DNA from: Pseudodesulfovibrio hydrargyri
Lineage (GTDB): Bacteria; Desulfobacterota; Desulfovibrionia; Desulfovibrionales; Desulfovibrionaceae
Assembly: GCF_001874525.1 (NCBI RefSeq)
Contig: NZ_LKAQ01000005.1
Location: 214,061-278,060, forward strand
Length of the DNA stretch: 64,000 nt
Reading direction: 5' to 3'
Of this stretch, positions 34,213 through 42,621 are shown in pieces. Below the pieces are notes generated by a model, which did no database searches, was not told where the DNA came from, and was given only the letters and a program-made list of their open reading frames with translations. Each line of letters starts with the position of its first letter. The first letter of the stretch is position 1. Both the position numbers and the translations under genes were made by a program.

Positions 34213-35727
34213 ATGACAGCCATTACAATATTCAACGGATGTTTTTGCGATGCTCGGCCTGTGGTCGAGCGTGTGGCGGAAATCACTGGGTATCACTTGG
34301 TTGAAGACCGAGAGATCATTGCCGATGCCGCTTGGCTCTCCGGCCTGAACAAGGCGATGATCGCCGGGATATTCAGCGCGGAAGGGGGCGATTTCGGCAT
34401 GAGCGGGCCGGACCGGAATCAGGTTGTCAGTTGGCTGCGGTACGCCGTGGCCCGCAAGCTGTCCGCCGAGAAGAATCTGGTGCTGTGGGGAATTACGGCA
34501 TTGCTGGCCCCTCGGGATTGCACGAGCATCCTGAGCGTATGCCTGGTCAACGAGACCAACGACCGCCTGTGGACGGCCTGCCGGGACGGCGAGCGCACCG
34601 AGTCCGAGGCGCGAGAGGTCATGGCTGCGGACGACCGGATGCGCGGAGAGTGGGTCGTCGGCGTTACGGATTGCAACGATCCGTGGTCCGAAACCTTGTA
34701 TGACATGATCGTTCCGGTGGGCGCTCTCGGTGCCAGGCAGAGCGCTTATCTTGTCGTCGAGCAGTTGGCCAAAGCCGTGGTCCGGGATACGGCGGCCAGC
34801 CGTGCGCGCATGGAAGACTTTCGGTTGGCGGCCAAGGTGCAGGCGGAACTGGCGCGCCACGGGCACGACGTGGCCGTGTCCGCGCAGGGCGGGACCTTGA
34901 CCCTGAGCCTGGAGAGTCATGACTCGACCCTGAAGAACGGTACCCGCTGTCTGTTCGACGAAGTCTCCGAGTTCAGAGGGGTCCGGGGCGTGGAGATCGG
35001 CACGGGCCAGCGCTACAACCCCAACGATGTTTTTCAGCGGGCGGCTCTTGTTCGCCCGTATCGTGGCGAAGAGGCACTGGAAGACGCGGCATGCACATCG
35101 GCATGTGGCGAGGATGCCGTCTTGGCCGAAACCATCCGTGCCCATCTTCCCTATGAAAACTGGGCCGTGTCCGTATTTGTCAGGGACGGTTTCGTCTCTC
35201 TGGCCGTCAACGATCATGGCAAGTTGCTGGAGCGCATGGCCCGGCGCGTCTGCGGACTGGCCACGGGCATCGACGGTGTTTCGAGCGTCGAATTCGGCGT
35301 CGGCCGGGAATATCACCAGGGCGCTGCCTGCGCTCGAATCCGCCGGGAACGGTGCCTGGCCGTGCTCGAGGACGACAAGCGCAAGTTTGTCCCGACCCTT
35401 TCCCCGCGTCTGCGTCATGGCGGCGAAGCGCGTTCCTTTGCCCTGTACGACGGGAAGAGCGCGTTCTACACCATGGACGAACACGAGCCCGAGGTGGTCC
35501 TGCTCGACATGCCGGTCTCGGCCGGAACCGACGTGTTGCGGCAGTTCAAGCTGGATCACCCGGAAACCGAGGTCCTGGTTCTGGCCGACCGGGCGGCAGA
35601 GCAGGATCGAGAGGCGTGCATGAACCTGGGGGCCTTTGCCTGCCTGAACAAGCCGGTGAATACCGCCGCCCTGAGCGAGACCATCCGGGCCGCCTGTGAA
35701 AAGTCCCGGTCGATTTCCTGTCCGTGA
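34213..35727 (+). CDS. Degenerate cytidylate-kinase-like / BON / receiver fusion protein
   Basis: 504 residues with three regions. The N-terminal part (1-200) follows the cytidylate-kinase-like family in order (ITIFNGCFCDARPVVERVAEITGYHLVEDREII), but the P-loop GSGG is replaced by NGCFCDA, so ATP binding is doubtful. The middle (about 205-375) has two BON-like repeats, each ending in a Gly-Val-Glu-Ile/Phe-Gly strand. The C-terminus (about 385-500) is an atypical response-regulator receiver: LLDMPV keeps the phospho-acceptor aspartate and CLNKPV the lysine, but the Thr/Ser is not conserved. It precedes a SulP transporter gene and may regulate it. No clear ribosome site. Confidence 0.7.
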   Translation: MTAITIFNGCFCDARPVVERVAEITGYHLVEDREIIADAAWLSGLNKAMIAGIFSAEGGDFGMSGPDRNQVVSWLRYAVARKLSAEKNLVLWGITALLAPRDCTSILSVCLVNETNDRLWTACRDGERTESEAREVMAADDRMRGEWVVGVTDCNDPWSETLYDMIVPVGALGARQSAYLVVEQLAKAVVRDTAASRARMEDFRLAAKVQAELARHGHDVAVSAQGGTLTLSLESHDSTLKNGTRCLFDEVSEFRGVRGVEIGTGQRYNPNDVFQRAALVRPYRGEEALEDAACTSACGEDAVLAETIRAHLPYENWAVSVFVRDGFVSLAVNDHGKLLERMARRVCGLATGIDGVSSVEFGVGREYHQGAACARIRRERCLAVLEDDKRKFVPTLSPRLRHGGEARSFALYDGKSAFYTMDEHEPEVVLLDMPVSAGTDVLRQFKLDHPETEVLVLADRAAEQDREACMNLGAFACLNKPVNTAALSETIRAACEKSRSISCP

Positions 35728-35873
35728 CCCGAGCGGCCATCATTGAAACCACGTGGAAATAACTGGCCTTTGTATCATCGTGGGAGTAGCTTCCGCTCCT
35801 CCGTCGGGCTGCCTGCGGTCCAGTGGACGATAGAGGGGGCGCATGGCGGGCCGGAACGGGAAACGCGTTTTGA

Positions 35874-35887
35874 TCGAATCGATTCGA
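35874..35887. promoter_or_regulatory. Perfect 14-bp palindrome before the SulP gene
   Basis: TCGAATCGATTCGA is a perfect palindrome 22 bases upstream of the SulP start codon. Its position suggests an operator or leader structure. No regulator can be named. Confidence 0.4.
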
Positions 35888-35909
35888 ATTGTTTTCAAAG
35901 GATAAGAGT

Positions 35910-37565
35910 GTGAAAGTCTTAAACTATGATTTCAAGCATCTCCGTGGAGATGTCTGCGGAGGATTGACGGCCGGTATCGTTGCACTGCCCCTTGCCCTGG
36001 CCTTTGGAGTGGCCTCGGGCGCCGGCGCGGCGGCGGGCCTTTACGGGGCCATCGCGCTGGGCCTGTTCGCCGCCGTGTTCGGCGGCACCCGAACCCAGAT
36101 ATCCGGCCCCACCGGCCCCATGACCATCGTGGCCGCCTCGGCCGTGGCCGCATTCCCCGGCCATCCGCAGTACATCATCGCCGTGTTCCTGATCGCGGGC
36201 TTTGGCCAGATCGTGCTCGGTTCGGCCCGCCTTGGGACCTTTGTGCGGTTTATCCCGTATCCCGTGGTGTCCGGATTCATGAACGGCATCGGCGTGATCA
36301 TCATTCTGCTCCAGTTGGAGCCGCTCCTCGGCCTGCCTTCGGTCAGCTCGCCCATGGTCGCCCTGCTGGGACTGGGCACCGCCCTGGGGCACATCCAGAT
36401 GCAGTCGCTCATGCTCGGCGGGCTGACCATCGCCATCGTCTTCCTGGTTCCCGCCCGGATCACCCGCGTGGTCCCGTCCCCGCTCATCGCCCTGCTGGTC
36501 GGCACGGTCATCGCATGGGAAGGACATTTCGACGTGGCCATGATCGGCTCCATCCCGTCCGTCTTGCCCCATCCGACCATGCCGGACTTCGAGGCTTCGC
36601 AGATGGGACGGATCATCGGTCTCGGCCTGGCCCTGTCCGTGCTGGGCACCATCGACTCCCTGCTGACCTCGGTGGTGGCGGATTCCCTGACCCGCAAGAA
36701 GCACGATTCCAACCGCGAGCTCATCGGGCAGGGGATCGGCAACATGGTCTCGGCCATCCTGGGCGGCCTGCCCGGCGCGGGCGCGACCATGCGCACCGTC
36801 GTGAATATCAAGGCAGGTGGCGCCACGCGGGTTTCGGGCGTGATCCACGCCGCGCTGCTCCTGGCCATCCTGCTGGGGCTGGGCCCCCTGGCGTCCCACA
36901 TCCCCATGGCCGTGCTCGCGGGCATCCTGGTCAAGGTGGGCGTGGACATCATCGACTACCGCCTGCTCTCCCTGGTAAAGCGTGCGCCGCGCACCGACCT
37001 GCTTGTCATGATCGTGGTCTTCGGGGTCACGGTCTTCATCGACCTGATTGTGGCCGTGGGCGTGGGCGTCACCCTGGCCGCCGCCATGGTCGCTGTGCGC
37101 ACCGCCCGCCAATGCAGTGTGTCCGTCTCGGAAGTGGAGGGCCGCCCCCAGGACAGCCTGGCCGAGGACGCCATTCAGCGGGAGACGGATTACGGTATCC
37201 AGGTGGTGACCATCCGCGGCCCGTTCTTCTTCGGCACCACGGCCAACATGCAGGACAAGTTCTCCTCCATGCTCGGCACCCGGGTCCTGGTGGTCAACTG
37301 CCTGGACGTGCCGTTTATGGATATTTCAGCGGTCTTCGCCCTGGGCGAGATCATCGAGAAGCTCCAGGCGGCCAGGATCTCCGTGCTGCTGGCGGTGACC
37401 ACCGAGCAGCGCGAGAGCCTGCAGAAGCTGGGCATGGACAAGCTCCTTTCTCCCGACGCCTACTATGCGAGTCACGAAGCGGTTCTGGCCGCAGCGCGCA
37501 AGCTTCTGGCGGGGCGCAACCGTCCGGAAAACCTGATCCCGAGGGTCAGCGGAGCGGCCACCTAG
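35910..37565 (+). CDS. SulP family anion transporter with STAS domain
   Basis: 551 residues. A long hydrophobic part (about 15-400) with ten or more helices carries SulP motifs: GLTAGIVALPLALAFG, GTRTQISGPTGPMT and the later TIDSLLTSVVADSLTR. A C-terminal STAS domain (about 430-530) follows, with VVNCLDVPFMDISAVFALGE. SulP proteins move sulfate, bicarbonate or dicarboxylates; the substrate is not deducible. I chose GTG at 35910, with AAGGA 7 bases upstream, rather than TTG at 35889. The upstream gene is the kinase/BON/receiver fusion. Confidence 0.92.
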   Translation: MKVLNYDFKHLRGDVCGGLTAGIVALPLALAFGVASGAGAAAGLYGAIALGLFAAVFGGTRTQISGPTGPMTIVAASAVAAFPGHPQYIIAVFLIAGFGQIVLGSARLGTFVRFIPYPVVSGFMNGIGVIIILLQLEPLLGLPSVSSPMVALLGLGTALGHIQMQSLMLGGLTIAIVFLVPARITRVVPSPLIALLVGTVIAWEGHFDVAMIGSIPSVLPHPTMPDFEASQMGRIIGLGLALSVLGTIDSLLTSVVADSLTRKKHDSNRELIGQGIGNMVSAILGGLPGAGATMRTVVNIKAGGATRVSGVIHAALLLAILLGLGPLASHIPMAVLAGILVKVGVDIIDYRLLSLVKRAPRTDLLVMIVVFGVTVFIDLIVAVGVGVTLAAAMVAVRTARQCSVSVSEVEGRPQDSLAEDAIQRETDYGIQVVTIRGPFFFGTTANMQDKFSSMLGTRVLVVNCLDVPFMDISAVFALGEIIEKLQAARISVLLAVTTEQRESLQKLGMDKLLSPDAYYASHEAVLAAARKLLAGRNRPENLIPRVSGAAT

Positions 37566-37596
37566 GCCTTTGTCCCGAACCTTGGGCAATCACGAG

Positions 37597-37629
37597 AGGG
37601 TTGCGGTCATCCGACCGTAACCCTTTTGT
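37597..37629 (+). terminator. Rho-independent terminator after the SulP gene
   Basis: AGGGTTGCGGTC (37597-37608) pairs with GACCGTAACCCT (37613-37624) with one mismatch, followed by TTTTG. Confidence 0.8.
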
Positions 37630-37670
37630 TTTTGCGGAGCATGATCGCCTGGAGATCAGGCCGGACCAGT

Positions 37671-38105
37671 TCAGCGCAAGGTCAGGTGGAGCAGGGGGAA
37701 GGGGTTGCCCTGGCCGTCCAGGGGAGAGCGGTCCACGACCTTGAAACCGAAGTGCTCGTAGAATCCCAGGGCTTGCGGATTTTGCTCGTTGACGTCCACC
37801 CTGGTCACGCCGAGATGGTCCACGGCATGGCGGCATAGGGCCGTACCGATACCCCGGCCCCGGCTGTCAGGCGCAACGAAGAGCATTTCCAGGTTGCCGT
37901 GGGCAACACCGCAGAATCCGACGATTTTTTCCTCATCGTTCCGAACGCAGCACAGTTCCACCGCATCGAAATACTGGCCCAGGATCAACGGCCGCAGGGA
38001 TAAAATGTCCTCTTCGGTCAGAAAATGATGGGTCGCGCGGACAGAGCGCTCCCAGACCAGGAGCAGTTCGGGGTAATCCCGTTTCCGGGCCTTTTCAATG
38101 TACAT
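37671..38105 (-). CDS. GNAT acetyltransferase (YjaB-like)
   Basis: 144 residues, one GNAT domain. SVRATHHFLTEEDI near the start, the acetyl-CoA loop LFVAPDSRGRGIGTALC, and DVNEQNPQALGFYEHFGF followed by GQGNPFPLLHL strongly resemble E. coli YjaB. The substrate is unknown. I chose the ATG at 38105 to match family length; upstream in-frame sequence looks non-coding. The ribosome site is weak. It converges on the SulP gene. Confidence 0.85.
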   Translation of the reverse strand: MYIEKARKRDYPELLLVWERSVRATHHFLTEEDILSLRPLILGQYFDAVELCCVRNDEEKIVGFCGVAHGNLEMLFVAPDSRGRGIGTALCRHAVDHLGVTRVDVNEQNPQALGFYEHFGFKVVDRSPLDGQGNPFPLLHLTLR

Positions 38106-38267
38106 GCGTAAGACATAGCCGTTTTGGGAAGGTCCGGCAATCGGTCGACGATGCGGAAAGGGGGAAAGAGTATCGGGCTGTCGAAACATAGCAGGCTTTG
38201 TGTTGCCGGTAATAGTTTGTGATGACTTGTTTGATATGCCCGTTTTCCTGGCGGTGGAAACTGGCGG

Positions 38268-38564
38268 TCACAGGAGGTGGCGCAGGACGACCAGGGAGCC
38301 GACGCCCGCGACCAGGGACAGGGGCATGTTGCGGAAGCGCAGGGCCACAAGCAGAGTGATGCCCGAGGCCACGGCCTCGGCCGTGCCCACGGCAAAGACC
38401 AGCGGTGCGAGCAACGCGGCCAGGATGGAGCCCGGAAGGCGGGACAGGCACGCCTCCACCCGCTGGTTCCCCTGGACCAGGCGCACCAGCCAGGGCCCGC
38501 TGATGCGGGTCAGGTAGGTCACGGCGGCCATGCCGAGAATGGCGATCAGGCTATCTATCCGCAT
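38268..38564 (-). CDS. azlD: AzlD family branched-chain amino-acid exporter subunit
   Basis: 98 residues with about three membrane helices. It matches AzlD: an early LAILGMAAVTYLTRISG-like segment, then RLPGSILAALLAPLVF. AzlD and AzlC together export branched-chain amino acids or analogues. Its start lies 14 bases inside the end of azlC, so translation is coupled. Confidence 0.88.
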   Translation of the reverse strand: MRIDSLIAILGMAAVTYLTRISGPWLVRLVQGNQRVEACLSRLPGSILAALLAPLVFAVGTAEAVASGITLLVALRFRNMPLSLVAGVGSLVVLRHLL

Positions 38565-39243
38565 TGTTCCCCCACAGGCCGGTCAGGCTGCCGGCCAGGC
38601 CGCCGATCACGATATACCACTTGCCGGGCAGAAAATGGTCGACAAGCAGGGCGGTTACGGCGGCCACGACCCAGGGCGGGATGTCCCCTTTGCCTTTCCA
38701 CAATCCGGCCAGCAGCGAGAGGAACACGGCGGTGAAGGCGAAGTCCAGGCCGAACGCTTCTGGGGCCGGGATGACGGCCCCGGCCAACCTGCCGGTGATC
38801 GTCGCCGCCATCCAGGCGGCCCAGATGAGCAACCCGCTGCCCAGGAGGAAACCCAGGTCGGATTTGCCCCGGCTCACGGCCCCATAGGTCATGGCCCAGC
38901 TCTCGTCCGACAGCAGAAACAGCAGGGGGAGGGTGGACCGGGAGGGCAGCCCGCGCATCCAGGGCGTCAGGGAGGCGCTCATGAGCACGTGGCGCAGGTT
39001 GACGACGCATGTGGTGAAGACCAGGGCTGTTACAGGCAGCGGATGGGACCACATGTCCAGAGACACGAACTGGGACGAGCCGGCGAAGATCAGGCCGCTG
39101 GACAGCACGGATTCGGCCAGAGTCAGCCCGGCCTGGCGGGTGAGCAGGCCGTAGACCATGCCGTAGGCGAAAACGCTGAAGGCCACCGGCAGGGTGCGCA
39201 GGGCACCCTGCCGGGCGGATTCCAATGTCAGTCGGGCGTCCAC
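38551..39243 (-). CDS. azlC: AzlC family branched-chain amino-acid exporter
   Basis: 230 residues with about five to six membrane helices. AzlC motifs: GALRTLPVAFSVFAYGMVYG, SGLIFAGSSQFVSL, VNLRHVLMSASL and LSDESWAMTY. It starts with GTG at 39243, 3 bases after the stop of the upstream TPR gene, so it may share that transcript. It overlaps azlD at its end. Role: the larger subunit of the AzlCD permease. Confidence 0.9.
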   Translation of the reverse strand: MDARLTLESARQGALRTLPVAFSVFAYGMVYGLLTRQAGLTLAESVLSSGLIFAGSSQFVSLDMWSHPLPVTALVFTTCVVNLRHVLMSASLTPWMRGLPSRSTLPLLFLLSDESWAMTYGAVSRGKSDLGFLLGSGLLIWAAWMAATITGRLAGAVIPAPEAFGLDFAFTAVFLSLLAGLWKGKGDIPPWVVAAVTALLVDHFLPGKWYIVIGGLAGSLTGLWGNNADR

Positions 39244-39246
39244 GGC

Positions 39247-41334
39247 TTAGAACGGGTAGACGAGCGTGCTTTTGTCCTCGTCCTTTTCCGTGCCCATCTT
39301 CTTGTCGATGGCGTCGATGCGCGCCTGGGCGGCCACGCGCTGTTCCTTGCGGGAGGCGTTGCGGACCACGGTGCCGAGCAGCCGCTTGGCGGTCTCGTAC
39401 TTGCCGCGCTTTTCGTAGATCAGCGAGGCGCGGTACATGGCGGTCAGGCACCAAATGTTTTCCTGGGGATACTGCCACGCCAACTTAAGGTAATAATCCA
39501 ACGCCTTGTCAGGATTGCGCATGGCCTGTTCGCCCTCGCCGAGCCAGAACAGGGTCTCGGCCTGCAGGGCCGTGGTCATGGTCGACCTGGCATCCCACAT
39601 GGCCAGCAGTTCCTTTTGTGCGGTTTCGTACTCACGGCGCTGCTGGTAGAGCAAGGCCATACGCAGCCGTGTCATCACCGGGACGGGTTCGCCGGTCTTG
39701 GTCATTTCCTGATAGGTTTCGAGAGCCTGTCCCTGATGCCCGGCCTCGAGCTCCAGGCGGGTCTTGATGTCCAGCCAGGCCGTGCGCAGTTCGGGCGGCA
39801 GGGCGGGTTCGTCGATGCGGTTCAGGTAAAAGGCCCCGAGTTGCAGGTCCTTGGCCCTGACCGCGTCGTCGGCCAGGTAGATCAGGCTGCGGATGCCGAA
39901 GGAGGAATCGTCGAATAGGTAGGCGGCGCGCTTGGCCAGCTCCGGAGACGGCTTGGCCTCGAAACGTTGCTGCCAGTAGGCCAGGAGGAGCAGGCGGTCC
40001 AGGGGATACTGTCCGGCGGACAGGTCTTTCAATTTGTCGGCCGGTGCGGCGGTCCAGAAGGGGGCCTCGGTCTCGGGATGGACGTTCTCGCCGGCGGCTC
40101 CGGAAAGGGCGGCCAGAACCGGGTACAGGGCAAAGGCCTGGGCCGGTTTCTCGGGCAGCACGTTGTTCAAGCTCTCCTTGAAGGATAGTATGCCAGCCAA
40201 CCTCAGGCAGATGGGAAGCGTCCTCTTATCTATTGAATTCCAAGTGGTTGTCGAAACCTGCTCATTGCCGCCCGAAAGGGCCAGGGCCAGTTTGAAGTTG
40301 CGCAGCAAAGTCGCGGTCTGCTCGGAGATGAGCATGGAGCCGAGTTCGTTGTCGATGGCCTTTTCCGCTTCTTCCGGGGCCATGGTCAGGATGTTGTTGC
40401 GGAACTTGGTCCAAGCGGCGGAGTCCGGATTGCCCAGGAACCACTCGCTGCGGGACTTGGAATAGGGGGCCAGAACATTGCCCGCCCAGAAGGCGTGCGC
40501 CTTGAGGTAGTTGCCTTGAAGAAGTACTTCAAGTGTTCCCGGTGTGTTGCCGCTACTCAGGAAGGACAGCGCCGATGCCCAGAAGGTGCGTACCGTCTCG
40601 TTGGAAACCTGGGATATGTAGCTTGCGGCCTCTTCGAATTTTTCCAGGGAAACCGATGCCATGGCCCGGGCGATCAGCTGCGTGTCCGCAGGCTGCACCA
40701 GTGGCGCGGCAGGCGTTTCTCCGGACCCGTTGGCCGAAGGGGGCCCGGCAGGCAACGACTGGGGATTCATGAGGAAATTGACCTTGTTCCAGAAGTCGTT
40801 GTTCCACACTTTGCGACCCACGCTCAGGATCATGTCCAATGCTTCCTTCTGTGAGTCCCGGGAAAGGGTGTGGTTGGCCAGGTAGGACCAGTACATCTTG
40901 AGCCAGACGTCGTGCCAGATCGATTCCAAGGCGGATTCTTCCTTGAAACGGGCGCGGATCTGGTCGTCCGACAGGAACTTGGTGGCCTGGGTATACCAGA
41001 GCACGGCCTTTGTCAGGTCACCGAGCCCCCGGTGGGCCTGGCCGCCCAGCCACAGGCGGTCGGCCTCGTCCTTGCCGGTGAAAGCCGGGGTCATCTCAAT
41101 GATTTCAAGTGCTTTCTCGGGAGAATTGAGATTCAGATAGACTTGAGCGCGCTTGAGCACGGCCTCGGGAGTGTCCACGGCGGACTCGTGGGCATATTCC
41201 TTTTCCAGGCGGTCCCAGGCGCGGTAGTGCTCAAGCCATTCCTGAAAGGACTGTTTTTCCGCGGCAAGGGCGGGGGTCAATCCGGCCAGGGCCATAAAAA
41301 CCGTCAGAAGCGAAAATGCGATGCGTGATTTCAT
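39247..41334 (-). CDS. Secreted TPR-repeat protein
   Basis: 695 residues with a signal peptide (1-24, ending ALAA). The rest is helical repeats. Clear TPR-like units occur near residues 60-125 (AQVYLNLNSPEKALEII) and 530-690 (LFWLGEGEQAMRNPDKALDYYLKLA, ASLIYEKRGKYETAKRLLGTV). A Pro/Gly/Ser-rich break lies near 195-215. It probably acts as a periplasmic scaffold, but no specific role can be given. GAGG precedes the ATG. It is the first gene of a probable unit with azlC-azlD. Confidence 0.82.
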   Translation of the reverse strand: MKSRIAFSLLTVFMALAGLTPALAAEKQSFQEWLEHYRAWDRLEKEYAHESAVDTPEAVLKRAQVYLNLNSPEKALEIIEMTPAFTGKDEADRLWLGGQAHRGLGDLTKAVLWYTQATKFLSDDQIRARFKEESALESIWHDVWLKMYWSYLANHTLSRDSQKEALDMILSVGRKVWNNDFWNKVNFLMNPQSLPAGPPSANGSGETPAAPLVQPADTQLIARAMASVSLEKFEEAASYISQVSNETVRTFWASALSFLSSGNTPGTLEVLLQGNYLKAHAFWAGNVLAPYSKSRSEWFLGNPDSAAWTKFRNNILTMAPEEAEKAIDNELGSMLISEQTATLLRNFKLALALSGGNEQVSTTTWNSIDKRTLPICLRLAGILSFKESLNNVLPEKPAQAFALYPVLAALSGAAGENVHPETEAPFWTAAPADKLKDLSAGQYPLDRLLLLAYWQQRFEAKPSPELAKRAAYLFDDSSFGIRSLIYLADDAVRAKDLQLGAFYLNRIDEPALPPELRTAWLDIKTRLELEAGHQGQALETYQEMTKTGEPVPVMTRLRMALLYQQRREYETAQKELLAMWDARSTMTTALQAETLFWLGEGEQAMRNPDKALDYYLKLAWQYPQENIWCLTAMYRASLIYEKRGKYETAKRLLGTVVRNASRKEQRVAAQARIDAIDKKMGTEKDEDKSTLVYPF

Positions 41335-41768
41335 TTTTCCTCAAAATCAGCCGTAGCGGCCCTTTTGTCTGTTTGTGATGGGGCATCCTTATCAGCAGCA
41401 AAAAAAATGCTCAATGGGAAGCATGTCCGTTTCCTTGATCCGGACATTCATTCGCGTCCAGGAAATCAGCGAGCTGCAAAAACGGGAAGGGCAAATCCTC
41501 ACGGTGACGATCAGCCCGTTTTCGCTTCTCGTTGTTAAAAGTTTACATAATTTACATTATGAGACAATTATATAACCATCTGGAAACTTGCATAAATTTC
41601 TTCATGCTGTTTGGCCTTGTCGATTCAGTCGTCGCTTACGATGGCTTCCCGATGACTCGTTCCGCGCATGGGCGACGACAAATCGTCTGTGCCGCATTTT
41701 TGGTGCTTTGCTGAATTGGACTTCGTCTTGGGATACCAAATGGCTCACGCTCGAAATTTGGGCGAAAA
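41335..41768. other. Non-coding stretch of about 430 bases
   Basis: No supported gene. It holds an AT-rich island at about 41535-41580 (runs such as TTTACATAATTTACATTAT) that could be a promoter on either strand. No tRNA or known riboswitch recognised. Short frames here have atypical codon use. Confidence 0.4.
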
Positions 41769-41790
41769 AAAGGCCCTGGGTCGGGCCTTT
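41769..41790 (-). terminator. Rho-independent terminator
   Basis: AAAGGCCC (41769-41776) pairs with GGGCCTTT (41783-41790). On the minus strand it is followed by a T-run (41764-41771), so it ends the YHS-like gene. Confidence 0.8.
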
Positions 41791-41814
41791 GAATCGGTCA
41801 TGTGGCGGTTAAGC

Positions 41815-42093
41815 CTATTCTTCGTCTTTTTGCGGGGCCGAGGCGCCGATCCGCTTCAGGTATTTGTCCCGGCATTCGTAGGAACAGAACACATGGACCT
41901 TGTCCCCTTCCCGGACGCGGATGTCACCGTCCTTGTCGACGTAGGTGCCGCACGACGGGTCCTTGACCATTTCGCCTGAGGCCACCTTCTGCTTGAAGGA
42001 TTTGTCGTTTTGCATGTCCTTCTTGCGCTTGTCGCCCATGAAGAGCTTGTAGACCAGAAACAGTGCCGCGGCGATGACCAGGAATTTAAGCAT
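41815..42093 (-). CDS. Membrane-anchored YHS/TRASH-like metal-binding protein
   Basis: 92 residues. One N-terminal membrane helix (about 2-18), a charged linker, then a small domain with Cys48 (DPSCGTYVD) and Cys70 and Cys74 (VFCSYECRDKYLK). This spacing fits YHS/TRASH-type metal-binding mini-domains. It may bind a metal at the inner face of the membrane. It lies between folK and a terminator on the same strand, so it is probably the last gene of a dapL-folK unit. Confidence 0.75.
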   Translation of the reverse strand: MLKFLVIAAALFLVYKLFMGDKRKKDMQNDKSFKQKVASGEMVKDPSCGTYVDKDGDIRVREGDKVHVFCSYECRDKYLKRIGASAPQKDEE

Positions 42094-42117
42094 GGGGAGC
42101 CTCGTTGTTTGGTTTTA

Positions 42118-42621
42118 TCAGGAGTCCTGCCAGAGCTTGCGCCCTTCCTGCCGGTAGTCGATGGCGGCCAGGGCCTCGTCCACGGTGGTTCCGTCCGGGA
42201 AAACGAAATCCGGGGCGATCTCCTTGAGCGGCACGAGCACGAACGCCCTGTCCTTGGCGCGCGGATGCGGTAAGGTCAAGAAATCCATGTCCATGACCGT
42301 GTCGCCCCAGGCGATGATGTCCATGTCCAGGGGCCTGGGGCCGCCGGGTACGGCCCGGGTCCGGCCCATCTTGGCTTCAATGGCCGTGCAAGTGGACAGG
42401 AAACCGGGCGGCGACCAAATCTCGGCGTCGATCTCAAGCTCGATGATCTGGTTGGTGAACCACGGCTGATCCTGGACCTCTCCCTGGGGCTCGGTCTCGT
42501 AGTAGTCCGAGACCTTTTTCAGGCGTATGTCGTCGCCGTAGTCCTCGAGCAGGACCAGGGCCTCATGCAGATTGTCTTCAGTGTCCCCCACGTTCGAGCC
42601 GAGGCTCACGTAGCAGGTCAC
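42118..42621 (-). CDS. folK: HPPK, folate biosynthesis pyrophosphokinase
   Basis: 167 residues. HPPK motifs: YVSLGSNVGDTEDNL at the start, TEPQG and DQPWFTNQ, and the signature MGRTRAVPGGPRPLDMDI followed by LTLPHPRAKDRAFVLVPL. The enzyme transfers pyrophosphate from ATP to 6-hydroxymethyl-dihydropterin. It starts with GTG at 42621, overlapping the dapL stop by 4 bases (GTGA), which explains why no separate ribosome site is seen. Confidence 0.94.
   Translation of the reverse strand: MTCYVSLGSNVGDTEDNLHEALVLLEDYGDDIRLKKVSDYYETEPQGEVQDQPWFTNQIIELEIDAEIWSPPGFLSTCTAIEAKMGRTRAVPGGPRPLDMDIIAWGDTVMDMDFLTLPHPRAKDRAFVLVPLKEIAPDFVFPDGTTVDEALAAIDYRQEGRKLWQDS

Noticed and set aside
41340..41400. FliA-like GCTGATAA upstream of the TPR gene
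   Set aside because: No TAAA-type -35 box at the required distance, so it is not supported as a sigma-28 promoter.
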